The position numbers and the translations under genes are program-made. DNA of 61,244 nucleotides, from positions 1 to 61,244 of the forward strand of contig NZ_MASS01000023.1 of the NCBI RefSeq assembly GCF_001707885.1, given 5' to 3'. Source of the DNA: Desulfosporosinus cupriresistens (GTDB lineage Bacteria > Bacillota > Desulfitobacteriia > Desulfitobacteriales > Desulfitobacteriaceae). This document shows positions 35,398 to 44,499 of this stretch, one piece after another (position 1 is the first letter of the stretch; the number at the start of each line of letters is the position of its first letter). The notes below the pieces were generated by a model. The model saw only the letters and a list, made by a program, of their open reading frames with translations. It had not been told where the DNA came from and did not search any database.

Positions 35398-35577
35398 ATG
35401 AAGAATTGTGAAATGAAATTAGCTGGCAATATATTGACTATAACAGTTGATATTTCAAAGGAATTTGGGAAATCTGCTTCGGGAAAAAGTATTATTATTA
35501 GTTCGACTGAAGGAAATGTGTCAATACCAGACAAAGAGGATATAAAAATCGGTTTAAATATTTATCGAAAGCCATGA
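35398..35577 (+). CDS. Hypothetical 59-residue beta-rich protein
   Basis: ATG 35398 follows GGGGAGGG. MKNCEMKLAGNILTITVDIS, then SGKSIIISSTEGNVSIP: a compact all-beta protein of a kind I have seen in many anaerobic Firmicutes, without known function. The 35578-35929 gap after it contains the CTCTGGTC hairpin (copy 2) and otherwise nothing recognisable. Confidence 0.65.
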   Translation: MKNCEMKLAGNILTITVDISKEFGKSASGKSIIISSTEGNVSIPDKEDIKIGLNIYRKP

Positions 35578-35604
35578 AAAATTGATGGACTTATACGTCC
35601 TTGG

Positions 35605-35645
35605 CATTCTCTGGTCAATTGGCAGCCCCATAGAGGACAGGTTCC
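35605..35645 (+). repeat. Hairpin element, copy 2 (CTCTGGTC...GAGGA)
   Basis: CATTCTCTGGTCAATTGGCA and CCCCATAGAGGA match the element at 22418-22458, keeping the ability to form a hairpin (TCTCT...AGAGGA, ATTGG/CCCAT). Confidence 0.55.
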
Positions 35646-35929
35646 ATATTTATGCTCCGATACAATGACCGTTATTTTCTCGATGTTGTTCGCGAAGCAT
35701 TGAGTATTTCTCGCTGGGGATGACATCGATAATAATGAAGATTCGAAATTTTGTCAGAGTAATGGTGTATTTGTCCTATACTAATAGTATAATTGTTGAA
35801 AAAGAAAGTGAAAAACACTTCATGTATGCATATGTATGCATGTTTTTATCCGGCTGTCCTTCGTTTTTGCAAGGTCACCAAAATTATCCTACCATTCTTT
35901 TAAATCATTTTTTGAAGAGGTGTGCCAAA

Positions 35930-36532
35930 ATGATCAATCTACCAATATTCTGTAATTCTTGTGGAACAATCTTCCCTTCAGGTAACGTTGTGGAGAATTT
36001 AACGGATAAAATCAATGATATTAGCGGTAGTTGTCCACTTTGTGGAGAATTCGGTCAAGTTCCATCAGGTATTTACAATTTTATCGGTCACACAATTGAA
36101 CTTTTAACTGGCCCAAATAAAACGATCGATGAACTTAACAAATTATCACTAATTTTGCGTACTTACCAGGATAAAGAATCTGGTATTAATGAGATTAGGC
36201 AACAGATTAAACAAGAAGTTCCCGAATTAACTTCTATAGCCGATCTATTGCCTGAAACCCGTCAAAATATCTATCAACTCATTCAAATTATTCTTTTTAT
36301 CATTACCATAATAATAACATTAACTTTAGAAGGCCAACAGGGACCAATAACAGCCGAAACTATAGTTGCACAGTTATATAAGCATCTAACTCCCTCTACT
36401 AATTCACCCAATGATAAAATAAACAAGAACTTTAAAGTAGGAAGAAACGAATTATGCACTTGCGGCAGCGGAAAAAAATATAAGAAATGTTGTGGTCCAA
36501 TTAACAATAGTGAAGACAACCTCAACCTTTAA
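35930..36532 (+). CDS. SEC-C zinc-finger protein
   Basis: This 200-residue protein starts MINLPIFCNSCGTIFPSG after GAAGAGGTG; upstream in-frame starts lack a site. CNSC and CPLCG form an N-terminal zinc ribbon (about 8-43), a hydrophobic stretch lies near 110-130, and the tail carries the SEC-C motif RNELCTCGSGKKYKKCCG (about 170-187), a zinc-binding module known from SecA. Role unknown; SEC-C often targets proteins to the translation or secretion machinery. Confidence 0.8.
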   Translation: MINLPIFCNSCGTIFPSGNVVENLTDKINDISGSCPLCGEFGQVPSGIYNFIGHTIELLTGPNKTIDELNKLSLILRTYQDKESGINEIRQQIKQEVPELTSIADLLPETRQNIYQLIQIILFIITIIITLTLEGQQGPITAETIVAQLYKHLTPSTNSPNDKINKNFKVGRNELCTCGSGKKYKKCCGPINNSEDNLNL

Positions 36533-36657
36533 CCAACTCAACAAGCATTCCACCATCTCGGAGATGTCCATTATTGCTTCTCGCTATTTATCGGAACATG
36601 GTTCATAATGCCACACCCGAAGATGTTAAAAGTCGCGCGCCTAGAAGGACCGATCCT

Positions 36658-37437
36658 CTAGTGATTCTCAGTTTTCGAAGTTACCAGGGCAACCACAATA
36701 TGGTGCATCCCTAGAAGCAAGACGCCCAGTGTCATGCCCCAAAGCCCGATCGAATAGAGCGACGACGCAACTTGCTTGCAACTCATCAAGACCATGCTAA
36801 CCATGCATAAAGCCGTGCCCCATACCTGCGGTTTTTCCATATACAGCCCTGCATATTTAACGCAATGGTCGTCATCTTTAGCCGGAAATTCGAACCAAAC
36901 CCGGTTCCAGACGAGGGTGAAAAGTACGGTGATGGTTGCTCCCCAAGCCATGTATAGGGGAAAAAGCTGCGCGGGCATGGGCAACGGTAAAATAGCTGGA
37001 AAGACAGCGGTGGCTGCCGCCGGAGGATGATCGGCGTCAAAAACCTGCATCAGCAATGCAGCGTAAAGCATCGTTAGACTGAGTTTAACCGGAATAACAA
37101 AGTCAGTTCCCCCTGCCAACAATTCTCCGGTCCAAACTCCCGCCAGCCCGCCGAAGGATGAGACAAAATGTCCGACAATGACCGGTTTAGGCCGAGCCAC
37201 ACGCAAGTACACGCAACTGGAATTGATAAAACAGGTTGCGGCCAGAGGCGGAAAGAGCACTGCTATCCCTGCGACTTTGGACAGAATACCGATGATGGCA
37301 AGCAATATGCTGCCGCCAAGCGAGCCCCAGACGATGCGCGACAACGAAATGACTCCCGGTCGGTAAACGTCCCTCTCAAATTCTCTTCGGCAAATGGACC
37401 TAACTCTTATCTGCACCGAATTCAATTTCTTAGGCAC
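36658..37437 (-). CDS. HPP-family integral membrane protein
   Basis: A 259-residue protein with a basic head and four to six membrane segments. FPPLAATCF, RPKPVIVGHFVSSFGG and DADHPPAAATA are the diagnostic HPP-family runs. Plant and cyanobacterial relatives transport nitrite; the bacterial substrate is unproven. It lies downstream of the CooS-like gene on the same strand with a ~170-bp gap, in the same G+C-rich block, so it may belong to that sigma-54-driven unit. If the CooS reduces nitrogen oxyanions, a nitrite-type transporter would fit, but this is speculative. Confidence 0.8.
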   Translation of the reverse strand: MPKKLNSVQIRVRSICRREFERDVYRPGVISLSRIVWGSLGGSILLAIIGILSKVAGIAVLFPPLAATCFINSSCVYLRVARPKPVIVGHFVSSFGGLAGVWTGELLAGGTDFVIPVKLSLTMLYAALLMQVFDADHPPAAATAVFPAILPLPMPAQLFPLYMAWGATITVLFTLVWNRVWFEFPAKDDDHCVKYAGLYMEKPQVWGTALCMVSMVLMSCKQVASSLYSIGLWGMTLGVLLLGMHHIVVALVTSKTENH

Positions 37438-37611
37438 TTATGCACCCTCCCCTCCATGCAAAGCTTTGGCTCGACTGCAAGTTCGTGGTGGGCACGACAA
37501 AGCACTGTGCCCACCTGGGTTAATGACTCTTGCCGCCTGTATGAGGCAAGTTAGCGTGTTTCGACCGACATGTCCTGAGCAACGGCTTCCCTGGGCTTTG
37601 AAATGAGAGGG

Positions 37612-39648
37612 CTAAACGTCCCAAGCAAGCTTCTTTCTTGCAGCCTTAAAGTCTGAGATGATCATCTGGGCAAGTTTTTCTGGGTCCGGGTCAACGTTCA
37701 TGCAGGAACCGAGCAGTTCTCTTGTGCCTCCGTAAAGGAAATCCATCACCTTTTTAGAACCTTGCACCGGAGCATGGACACAATGGTAGGAATCGAACCC
37801 CAGCATACGGAAAGCAAGGGCGGCGCCTACGCCCTTCTCGTTGGACCATTCGGGCGTCACTTCAGCAAAGGGCAAATCTTTGATCGGATGGCCGAGCAGG
37901 CCAGCTATGGTAGCGAACGTGCCCACGGCATGGGCGTTATCGATGCATTCGCCGAAATGCCAGACCGGGGGCATATCCGAACCGAGAAATTCCTGCAAAC
38001 TATTGCCGCATTTATCCTGTCCCTTGACCGAGCAGTAACCAAGCTTGGCCATTGGAAAGGAGGCACAACCGTTGGCAAAGATAAGGATGTTATTCTTCAG
38101 CAAGATGTCTGCAACATCCACTATGGCCTTCTCAAACACGATGCGGGTATTTGTGCATCCAGCCAAGTTGATGATGCCGAGAATCTTGCCCTCCTTAAGA
38201 GCGTCGGCGATGGGTTTGACGCTTCCACCATAGTATTCGCTGAGGTACTCAAGACCAAATCCCACTTCTGCTTGCACTTCGTAGGGAGGGATATGCCTCT
38301 TCACGTCCAGGCGGTTTTTGAAGCTTTCGATCGCGCGTGTTACAATTTTGTCGGCTAATTCCGGAAGTCGATTCAGATCGGAGAGATCTCGCTTGTAGCC
38401 GATATGTTCCGCCCCCGGCAGGCGGTTGGATTCGTTCGTGGTGACAACCACTGTTTTAAAGCAGTTCGCGACGTCCATGATACCCGGAAAAACTTCTTGG
38501 ATGTCAGCCAGCCAAAGATCCAGCGCGCCTGTGCCCACTACCAGCTCAGCGCCGTTAGCGTTGGAGAGCGGAATGACTCCGCCAAGGCGGTACATGGTTG
38601 ACAGGCCGGAACAACAGATTCCGTAAAACTGGATACCCTGGGCTCCAGCCTCCTTGGCCATTGTGACGAATTTATCGGTTCGGGCCGTTTTGATGACTTC
38701 CGTGGCCAGCATGGGAGCATGACCATGAATGGCTATATTAACAAAGTCTTTTTTCAGCGCACCAACGTTCGCCTTGATGGTGCTTCGCGTGGGAATGCCA
38801 AAGAGACAGTCGCTGGCAATGGAACCGCCCACCACGCTGTTCATGGAAAAGGTGATACCTAAGCGCATAAACTGATCCATCGCTTTACGCCAGTCTCCTT
38901 GGGTTGCAACCGTGGTCGCGTGCAAGGTCTCAAAAACCTCGTGATACGAGCTGATCGGAGTTATCCCGAGATCGTTCCAGACCTTCTGCCTTTCGGGCGG
39001 GGCTACTGCAGTGAGGGTTCGGTGCGTGCCAGGCACCGTACGGCTCATATCTTCGAGCAAAATATCCGCAATTTCACCGGCCAAAGCTTCAACGGTTTTA
39101 CCTTCGGTCTCAAGGCCGTAAATATTGGCAACGCCAAGCACTTTGTTTTTACCCAAGATAGGGAGATCGATCTCTCCAGAGGCAGCCTTTTTCAGAGTTA
39201 GCATGACTTCACGGGCGCGCGCCCCATGCGCTGCCACACCTCCAGCTGCCGCGCGGGCCATGTTACGCGCTACGATGAGATCCGCAGTCGCTCCGCAGGT
39301 ACCCCGTGGAGACTTCTCAGTTATCTTGCAAGGACCGAGCGAGCAGTTTTTGCAACAGACACCGGCTAATCCAAAAGCGCAGTGGGGTTTCTGTTTGTCG
39401 AAACGGTCAAAACAGTTTTCAATGCCCTTACTATCCATATAGGCAACCATTTCCCTCACTGCGGGATCAGGAGCCTGGGACATAACGTCAACTTTGCTGG
39501 CGAAGGACCTGCGATATTCCGTAACTGCGGCCATATAATCGGTGAAATCGTTATCGTAGTGATGATGATGGTGGTCAGCGTGGTGGTCATCGTGATCGTG
39601 ATGGTGTTGGTCAGCACCATGCGTTTGTGAATGTTTCTTGTCTCCCAT
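37612..39648 (-). CDS. cooS: Divergent CooS (Ni-Fe CO dehydrogenase-like) with His-rich head
   Basis: A 678-residue protein of the CooS family. The D- and B-cluster cysteines are intact (PHCAFGLAGVCCKNC, GPC, GTCG, about 88-118). Of the C-cluster ligands, HGH, GICC, NGCAS and GECID are kept. By manual comparison with remembered Carboxydothermus CODH-II, the VQC cysteine (C333) is replaced by Glu (DIQEVFP) and the PEC cysteine (C526) by Trp (PEWSNEK); the proton-relay His after AAH is Arg. CO oxidation is doubtful; relatives such as CooS-V carry altered clusters and reduce hydroxylamine. Residues 9-31 are His/Asp-rich, suggesting metal binding. No CooC or CooF gene is adjacent. Confidence 0.85.
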   Translation of the reverse strand: MGDKKHSQTHGADQHHHDHDDHHADHHHHHYDNDFTDYMAAVTEYRRSFASKVDVMSQAPDPAVREMVAYMDSKGIENCFDRFDKQKPHCAFGLAGVCCKNCSLGPCKITEKSPRGTCGATADLIVARNMARAAAGGVAAHGARAREVMLTLKKAASGEIDLPILGKNKVLGVANIYGLETEGKTVEALAGEIADILLEDMSRTVPGTHRTLTAVAPPERQKVWNDLGITPISSYHEVFETLHATTVATQGDWRKAMDQFMRLGITFSMNSVVGGSIASDCLFGIPTRSTIKANVGALKKDFVNIAIHGHAPMLATEVIKTARTDKFVTMAKEAGAQGIQFYGICCSGLSTMYRLGGVIPLSNANGAELVVGTGALDLWLADIQEVFPGIMDVANCFKTVVVTTNESNRLPGAEHIGYKRDLSDLNRLPELADKIVTRAIESFKNRLDVKRHIPPYEVQAEVGFGLEYLSEYYGGSVKPIADALKEGKILGIINLAGCTNTRIVFEKAIVDVADILLKNNILIFANGCASFPMAKLGYCSVKGQDKCGNSLQEFLGSDMPPVWHFGECIDNAHAVGTFATIAGLLGHPIKDLPFAEVTPEWSNEKGVGAALAFRMLGFDSYHCVHAPVQGSKKVMDFLYGGTRELLGSCMNVDPDPEKLAQMIISDFKAARKKLAWDV

Positions 39649-39697
39649 AGCGTTACTCCTCTCTTAATTAAAGGTAGCAATTTAAACAGGTGCCCTG

Positions 39698-39713
39698 TGC
39701 AATTGCTATGCCA
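39698..39713 (-). promoter_or_regulatory. Sigma-54 promoter, proximal to the CooS-like gene
   Basis: On the minus strand the site reads TGGCATAGCAATTGCA, a good -24/-12 match (TGGCAYR-N4-TTGCW), about 50 bp before the start codon. Confidence 0.85.
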
Positions 39714-39759
39714 CTACTTTTATCAGCGGCATCATGATCCCCCCTTGTGTTTACAACAA

Positions 39760-39775
39760 TGCAATTGATATGCCA
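39760..39775 (-). promoter_or_regulatory. Sigma-54 promoter, distal copy
   Basis: On the minus strand the site reads TGGCATATCAATTGCA, nearly the same as the proximal copy and 62 bp upstream of it. Tandem sigma-54 sites would both serve the CooS-like gene. Confidence 0.82.
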
Positions 39776-39835
39776 GAGTCATTTATTGTGAAAATAATCA
39801 ACAATGAGAGGTGGACACGAAGTTTCTTGAAAAGA

Positions 39836-39901
39836 AAAACACAATGACAGCAACGATAGTCCGTTGCTGTCAACGAAATTTCATTGCTGTCATTGTGTTT
39901 T
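39836..39901. promoter_or_regulatory. Upstream activator sites (TGACAGCAA repeats)
   Basis: An 18-bp arm (39836-39853) and its exact complement (39884-39901) enclose a third half site. TGACAGCAA occurs at 39845 and inverted at 39864 and 39884. The position, 60-140 bp upstream of the sigma-54 promoters, fits the enhancer of the adjacent activator. The same hairpin could also terminate the activator transcript. Confidence 0.8.
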
Positions 39902-39992
39902 AGTTGTAAGCGAGGGAGCGCCTAAATCACTTCACTTAGACGAGATGGTGCCTGGGAATGTCAAAAACCGATTTGCTTGGGCGCGGGCGAGA

Positions 39993-41636
39993 CTAATTGC
40001 GGCCCTGCCAATCGTCAAGAGTGATCCCCATCTTTTTCAAGCGCGAAATCAGAGTGGTCGGCTTAATCCCAAGTTTCTCGCTTGCGCTTCTCGGCCCGTA
40101 GATCTTACCGTTACAGACCCTAAGCGCCTTAATCATATTTTCTCTCTCCAATTGACGTATTTCGGCATCAGTTAGGATACTGCGCTTGTCGATATGACCC
40201 TTGGTGTGGACGCTGGGGGCAGTGGGGCTGACTCCCAAGTGGGTTATAGAGGAAATACCGGAGTCCAGCTTCCCCAAATGAGACGTAATGACCGCCCGCT
40301 CAATGACGTTTTGGAGTTCACGGATATTGCCGGGCCAGTCGTATTGGGTCAGGGACTCAATATCCGATGGGGTGAGGGGAGGCTTTGGGCGGTTGATTCT
40401 TCGAGAGGTAAGAGCCAAAAAGTGGTTGACCAAAAGCGATATGTCTTCCTTGCGGTCACGAAGTGGAGGCAGAAGGAAAGGGAAGACATTAACGCGGTAG
40501 TAAAGATCTTCACGGAAGCGTCCCGCTGTGACCTCTCGCCCGAGATCGCGGTTTGTAGCGGAAATGATGCGCACGTCGACTTTTCGGACTTTTTCCTCGC
40601 CTACGCGCTGGTATTCACCTTCTTGCAGGACGCGCAGAAGCTTACCCTGCAGTTCGAGGGGGATCTCGCTGACCTCGTCTAAGAATAGCGTTCCTCGGTC
40701 GGCGATCTGAAAAAATCCCTCCCGATCCTTGTGCGCTCCGGTGAAAGCACCCCGAACATGCCCGAAGAATTCGCTCTCGAACAAATTCTTGGGGATAGCG
40801 GCACAATTAATTTTGATCATCGGATGCCCGACCCGCTTGCTTCTAGCGTGGATCTCCCTGGCGATGAGCTCCTTACCCGTGCCCGATTCCCCGGTGATAA
40901 GCACACTGGTGTCGAGGGGCGCAACAAGAACGATCTGCCGTAGAATTTCATGGAGGGCGTTGCTTTTGCCGATGATACCGTTGAAGGACTGGGCGATATT
41001 GACTTCTTCACGCAGGTAAGCGTTTTCATTCTCGATTTGCCTTTTGAGACGTTTGATCTCGGCAAAGGCTCGCGCATTGGAAACCGCATAAGCTAAATGA
41101 TCAGCGATCATACGCATCAGCCCGAGCGCTCCCTGATCTAAAGCAATGCGCGTAAACATTGCCAGAACACCCAGGACTTCACCTTTGAAGATCAACGGCT
41201 GACCGACGAAGCTAGCGATATGCTCTTTTTTCACCCAGGCCCTATCGGCAATCCAGTCAGAGTTACCGCAAATGGCTGAGACGTTGCCGGGCTGGCCCGA
41301 TGATGCAATCCGGCCAACCTTGCGTACTCCGATGGGGAAGCGCCTAAAGGCACCGTGTTCGATTGTGTTCCAGTTGGTTGTGTTGTCTATGGAGAGCCCA
41401 CGGCTAGCCATCAAGTGGAGGCAGCGGCTTCTATCCTGGCAGGCTGCGTACTCATTGCAGGTGTTGCAAATATCCCCTGGGGTGATCATCCAGACCCTAG
41501 CCAGGGCCACGTTACAGGTCGATGCCAGAGATGATGTAACCAATTGCAGCAATTCATCGACCGAACGCTGCTGCGCCATCTCCAGAAGCAAGAGCTGAAA
41601 GCTTTCGAAATCCAAATTGAAGTTAGTTTGAGTCAT
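39993..41636 (-). CDS. Sigma-54-dependent activator with Cys-bearing GAF domain
   Basis: The 547-residue protein has a GAF sensor (about 10-190) with a Cys motif [16 protein letters not shown] (C-x2-C-x5-C-x5-C), an AAA+ domain with GESGTGKE (Walker A), GAFTGA (sigma-54 contact) and [10 protein letters not shown] (Walker B), then a Fis-type HTH near the end. The Cys set could bind a metal or Fe-S group and sense redox, CO or NO. ATG 41636 follows GAGGTG; a 20-residue-longer start has none. It sits upstream of the CooS-like gene and its sigma-54 sites, which it should activate. Confidence 0.88.
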   Translation of the reverse strand: MTQTNFNLDFESFQLLLLEMAQQRSVDELLQLVTSSLASTCNVALARVWMITPGDICNTCNEYAACQDRSRCLHLMASRGLSIDNTTNWNTIEHGAFRRFPIGVRKVGRIASSGQPGNVSAICGNSDWIADRAWVKKEHIASFVGQPLIFKGEVLGVLAMFTRIALDQGALGLMRMIADHLAYAVSNARAFAEIKRLKRQIENENAYLREEVNIAQSFNGIIGKSNALHEILRQIVLVAPLDTSVLITGESGTGKELIAREIHARSKRVGHPMIKINCAAIPKNLFESEFFGHVRGAFTGAHKDREGFFQIADRGTLFLDEVSEIPLELQGKLLRVLQEGEYQRVGEEKVRKVDVRIISATNRDLGREVTAGRFREDLYYRVNVFPFLLPPLRDRKEDISLLVNHFLALTSRRINRPKPPLTPSDIESLTQYDWPGNIRELQNVIERAVITSHLGKLDSGISSITHLGVSPTAPSVHTKGHIDKRSILTDAEIRQLERENMIKALRVCNGKIYGPRSASEKLGIKPTTLISRLKKMGITLDDWQGRN

Positions 41637-41744
41637 GGGGCACCTCGGCGATTTTTTTATAGGAATTAAGTCAATATTACCACATAAAAAGGACAAAAGT
41701 CTGATAATTCAATGAATATGTGGCTGAAAAAGCAAAATAGGCAT

Positions 41745-41789
41745 AGAAACACGGGTGTAGGAAGAGCATTTTCCTACACCCGTGTTTCT
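41745..41789. terminator. 19-bp perfect stem hairpin
   Basis: AGAAACACGGGTGTAGGAA pairs exactly with its complement across a seven-base loop. It lies between the sigma-54 activator start and the LuxR-type fragment and could end transcripts entering from the right. Confidence 0.75.
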
Positions 41790-41886
41790 GTTGCAGACGC
41801 CTTAGTGATCTTGCAGGTCTCACTCCAACGGAAGTTATCAATACTTTTTTAGGCAATTACTCAGGGAGGCAAGATGTGGCAGAATT

Positions 41887-42303
41887 TCAGATGTTCCTAA
41901 ATTTTTTTAGACATTGTAAACGATTATTTACGCCCAGCTTGTGATAAATACTACCAGTGTGAGCTTTGACTGTCCTTATCGTTATTCCTAATTCTGCCGC
42001 AATCTCAGTGTTATCATAGGCCTTGAGGATACAATTAAAAACCTTTAGTTCCGTGGAAGTTAGAAGTTTATCAAATGTATTTGGGCTGACTATAAACGTC
42101 GAATGCTTGACAGCGTCTTCTGTCTGGCTAAGCAGTTCTTGGGCATAGGCTGCCAACCTATCCTCTTCATTATGCCCCTCGATATATAATTTCAATAGCA
42201 GGACCATCGGATCAAGCTCATCAACAAAACTTCTGATATACCCTTCGTCAAATCCTACGGAGAGGGCTTTTTCAAAATATTCCTCTGCAAGTGCTTCATT
42301 CAA
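41887..42303 (-). pseudogene. MalT-type LuxR regulator, C-terminal fragment
   Basis: 138 codons remain. The frame opens LNEALAEEYFEKALSVGFDE, GYIRSFVDELDPM, the end of the TPR-like region of large MalT/LAL regulators, and ends with a LuxR HTH (LTSTELKVFNCILKAYDNTE, IAAELGITIRTVKAHTGSI; shown in parts). Full-length relatives have 800-900 residues. An in-frame stop stands just upstream of 42303, exactly where the truncated P47-like frame begins on the other strand, so both genes lost their 5' parts in one event. Confidence 0.8.
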
Positions 42304-42815
42304 ATATGATCACCCATCAGATTATTGTATTAAACAATGTAACGGTCGATGACCCTGATCACCCGGGACAAACCATCACCAAGCAGTACCTCGATTATGC
42401 TGACGCGCCCGGCAAAGAAACTGAAATCACCACCTATTGCGAAACTGCGGCCTGGATTTATATTACCGAAGCCCTTGCCGGGCTAATCGCAGCCGTGGTA
42501 GGCATCGTGGTGGGAGAACTCATCGATAAAGTAGTTGCCCGGGTCATTATCGGCATTATCGTCGCTCTGGTGGTAGCGGTCGTAGCAGCTATCCAGGTGA
42601 TTATCGATAAGGTCATCGCCGAAGGTGCGGCTGAAGCCATGCCCCCGGTGGATCCGCTGATCTATGCGGCCACCCATCCCATTCAGTGGCCCACCCAGAC
42701 CTCTGACTTTACACTAACCGATGCGCACATTAACGGGGTTTTTGTGCTCACCGGCGACCCGCACTTTGCTGATCAGCTCGAGCAACTAGCCGTCACCCAT
42801 TCAAAGGCTAGTTAA
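42291..42815 (+). pseudogene. P47/OrfX-like (TULIP) protein, C-terminal fragment
   Basis: About 170 codons align with the last third of the next gene: ITHQIIVLNN, ITKQYLDYADAP, a long Ile/Val/Ala-rich hydrophobic run (about 55-105), EGAAEAMPPVDPLIYAATHP and DFTLTDAHINGVFVLTGDP. The ~360-residue N-terminal part is absent, and the head-to-head neighbour is also truncated. It is a relic of a third family member. The hydrophobic segment recurs in the intact homologue, so it is a genuine family trait. Confidence 0.8.
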
Positions 42816-42894
42816 TCCCAGGGCTTGACTTAAGCGTTATCAAGATACCTTATCTTTTTCTTAAATGATTTTTTATGATAACAGGAGGTCGAAC

Positions 42895-44496
42895 ATGATA
42901 GATACAAATATAAACCTGCACAAAAGAGCGATTATTCGCTTTCCTGAGCTAGATGAAAGACTAATCAGAAAGTATTCCAAAAATGATGGTCTTCTGGCCG
43001 CCAACGCCACTGCGGTGATTCCCGCCGATACCAACGGCTGGGACACAGTATTTGCCATCCGCATCAAGGATGTAAATAGCGCTATCCGACTGCAGAAATC
43101 ATCGCCTGCCGACTTCAGCCAGCATTATCTCGATCCGGAAACCGATGATGATATTACGATTACTGGCGTATTCGGTGATTGGCAGCTTACCACCAGTGGC
43201 GACGGAAAAAACCTACACATGTCTGTTCCCATCAAAACAGGGACCATGACTCGCAATGGCAAGCCTTATGATATGGCCGGAGATGTGGCGACCATTGAAG
43301 TAAACTGTGATTTTGTACCTCCCCCAGTCAAAGGCATAACGCCCAGCAAAGACGGAACCTTACATGATCTGAAATTGAGAACTACCAGCGACGATCTCCT
43401 AACTCCCCCGGTATCAGTGACCGGTCTGAACTTCGCCAGTAAGAATCCCGGCATGGTCATCGAATCTATTATGAAAGGTGTTCTCGAAATATGGTTTAAT
43501 CTCAATCTGTCCAGTTTTAACCAGGTCTTTGCGGTTGCTAATTTAAACCTCCTGGCCGACGGATCTGACGGCTCTTTCCAATGGCTGCAGCCCACCTGGA
43601 GCAGCTATGCTTGCAGCAGTGGCCCGGACGAGGAAAGCAGCTTCTTCGGTGTACTATGCATGATCGATAACCATGATCCCTCGGGTTTGGCCCATCAACT
43701 GTCATCAGCGGCCATACCCACTGATCAACGTTCCTCCTTTATGATCAGCACTCCGATGTTTATGCAATACATCGTCCTGCCCGGCCTGCCTGGCGCCTTC
43801 GTAAACGCTCAGGCCAGCGACTTTGAAATGGCTAATAACAATACCAGTATCGTAAATAAATCAGGCGTTAAGCTGGAGATGGAGGGGGTTAAAGAAGGAG
43901 CCATCACCTATACTCCTTATGTAACCAGCTTTGAACTCATTCTGGAAGCGTCAGAAATCAAGACCACTATGAAAACCACCATCAATATATCCCCCGGTAT
44001 CAATGCTTATGTGGATACAATTACCCATGACACCATTCAGCTGCATACCACAACGGCTAATGGTGTCACAAAACAATACCTGGATTACAAACAGGTCAAA
44101 GATCCGGAAGTGAGCAGTTATACCCATACTGATGACTGGGTCATTATTACCGAGGCCATCGCCGCAATTATTGTAGCGGTTATCGGTGTCGCGGTCGGTG
44201 CCGTCTTAGACGACCTGCTTCCCCGCATTATCACCGCCATCATTGTCATTATTGTAGCCGGGGTGATTTCCTCCATATCGGTTATCATTGAACAGGTCAT
44301 TGCCAAAGGTGCGGCTGAGTCTATGCCGCCTATCGATCCGCTCGTCTCCGCGGCCACCAATCCTATTAAATGGCCTACCTCGGCTGACTTTACACTAACC
44401 GACGCGCGGATAAACGGGACTTTCCAACTATTGGGTGACCCCAATTTTGCTGACAGTCCTGCCCAACTGCAAGCCATAATGCAAAAAGCGGGTTAA
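42895..44496 (+). CDS. P47/OrfX-like TULIP-family protein
   Basis: A 533-residue protein. TNGWDTVFAIRIKDVNSAI near residue 50 is the family signature (GWDTV-A-x-x-x-x-x-VN), followed by FGDWQLTTSGDGKNLHMSVP, a long beta-rich body, a hydrophobic helical run (about 415-460) and a C-terminal DFTLTDARINGTFQLLGDP. P47 and OrfX proteins accompany some botulinum neurotoxin and insecticidal toxin genes and have a TULIP lipid-binding fold. No toxin gene is present here. ATG 42895 follows AGGAGGT. Coupled to the next gene by a 3-bp gap; high G+C. Confidence 0.85.
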   Translation: MIDTNINLHKRAIIRFPELDERLIRKYSKNDGLLAANATAVIPADTNGWDTVFAIRIKDVNSAIRLQKSSPADFSQHYLDPETDDDITITGVFGDWQLTTSGDGKNLHMSVPIKTGTMTRNGKPYDMAGDVATIEVNCDFVPPPVKGITPSKDGTLHDLKLRTTSDDLLTPPVSVTGLNFASKNPGMVIESIMKGVLEIWFNLNLSSFNQVFAVANLNLLADGSDGSFQWLQPTWSSYACSSGPDEESSFFGVLCMIDNHDPSGLAHQLSSAAIPTDQRSSFMISTPMFMQYIVLPGLPGAFVNAQASDFEMANNNTSIVNKSGVKLEMEGVKEGAITYTPYVTSFELILEASEIKTTMKTTINISPGINAYVDTITHDTIQLHTTTANGVTKQYLDYKQVKDPEVSSYTHTDDWVIITEAIAAIIVAVIGVAVGAVLDDLLPRIITAIIVIIVAGVISSISVIIEQVIAKGAAESMPPIDPLVSAATNPIKWPTSADFTLTDARINGTFQLLGDPNFADSPAQLQAIMQKAG

Positions 44497-44499
44497 GAT

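Noticed and set aside
37762..38358. 198-codon plus-strand frame antisense to the CooS-like gene
   Set aside because: Arises from G+C-rich codon use of the CooS-like gene; no ribosome site or domain.
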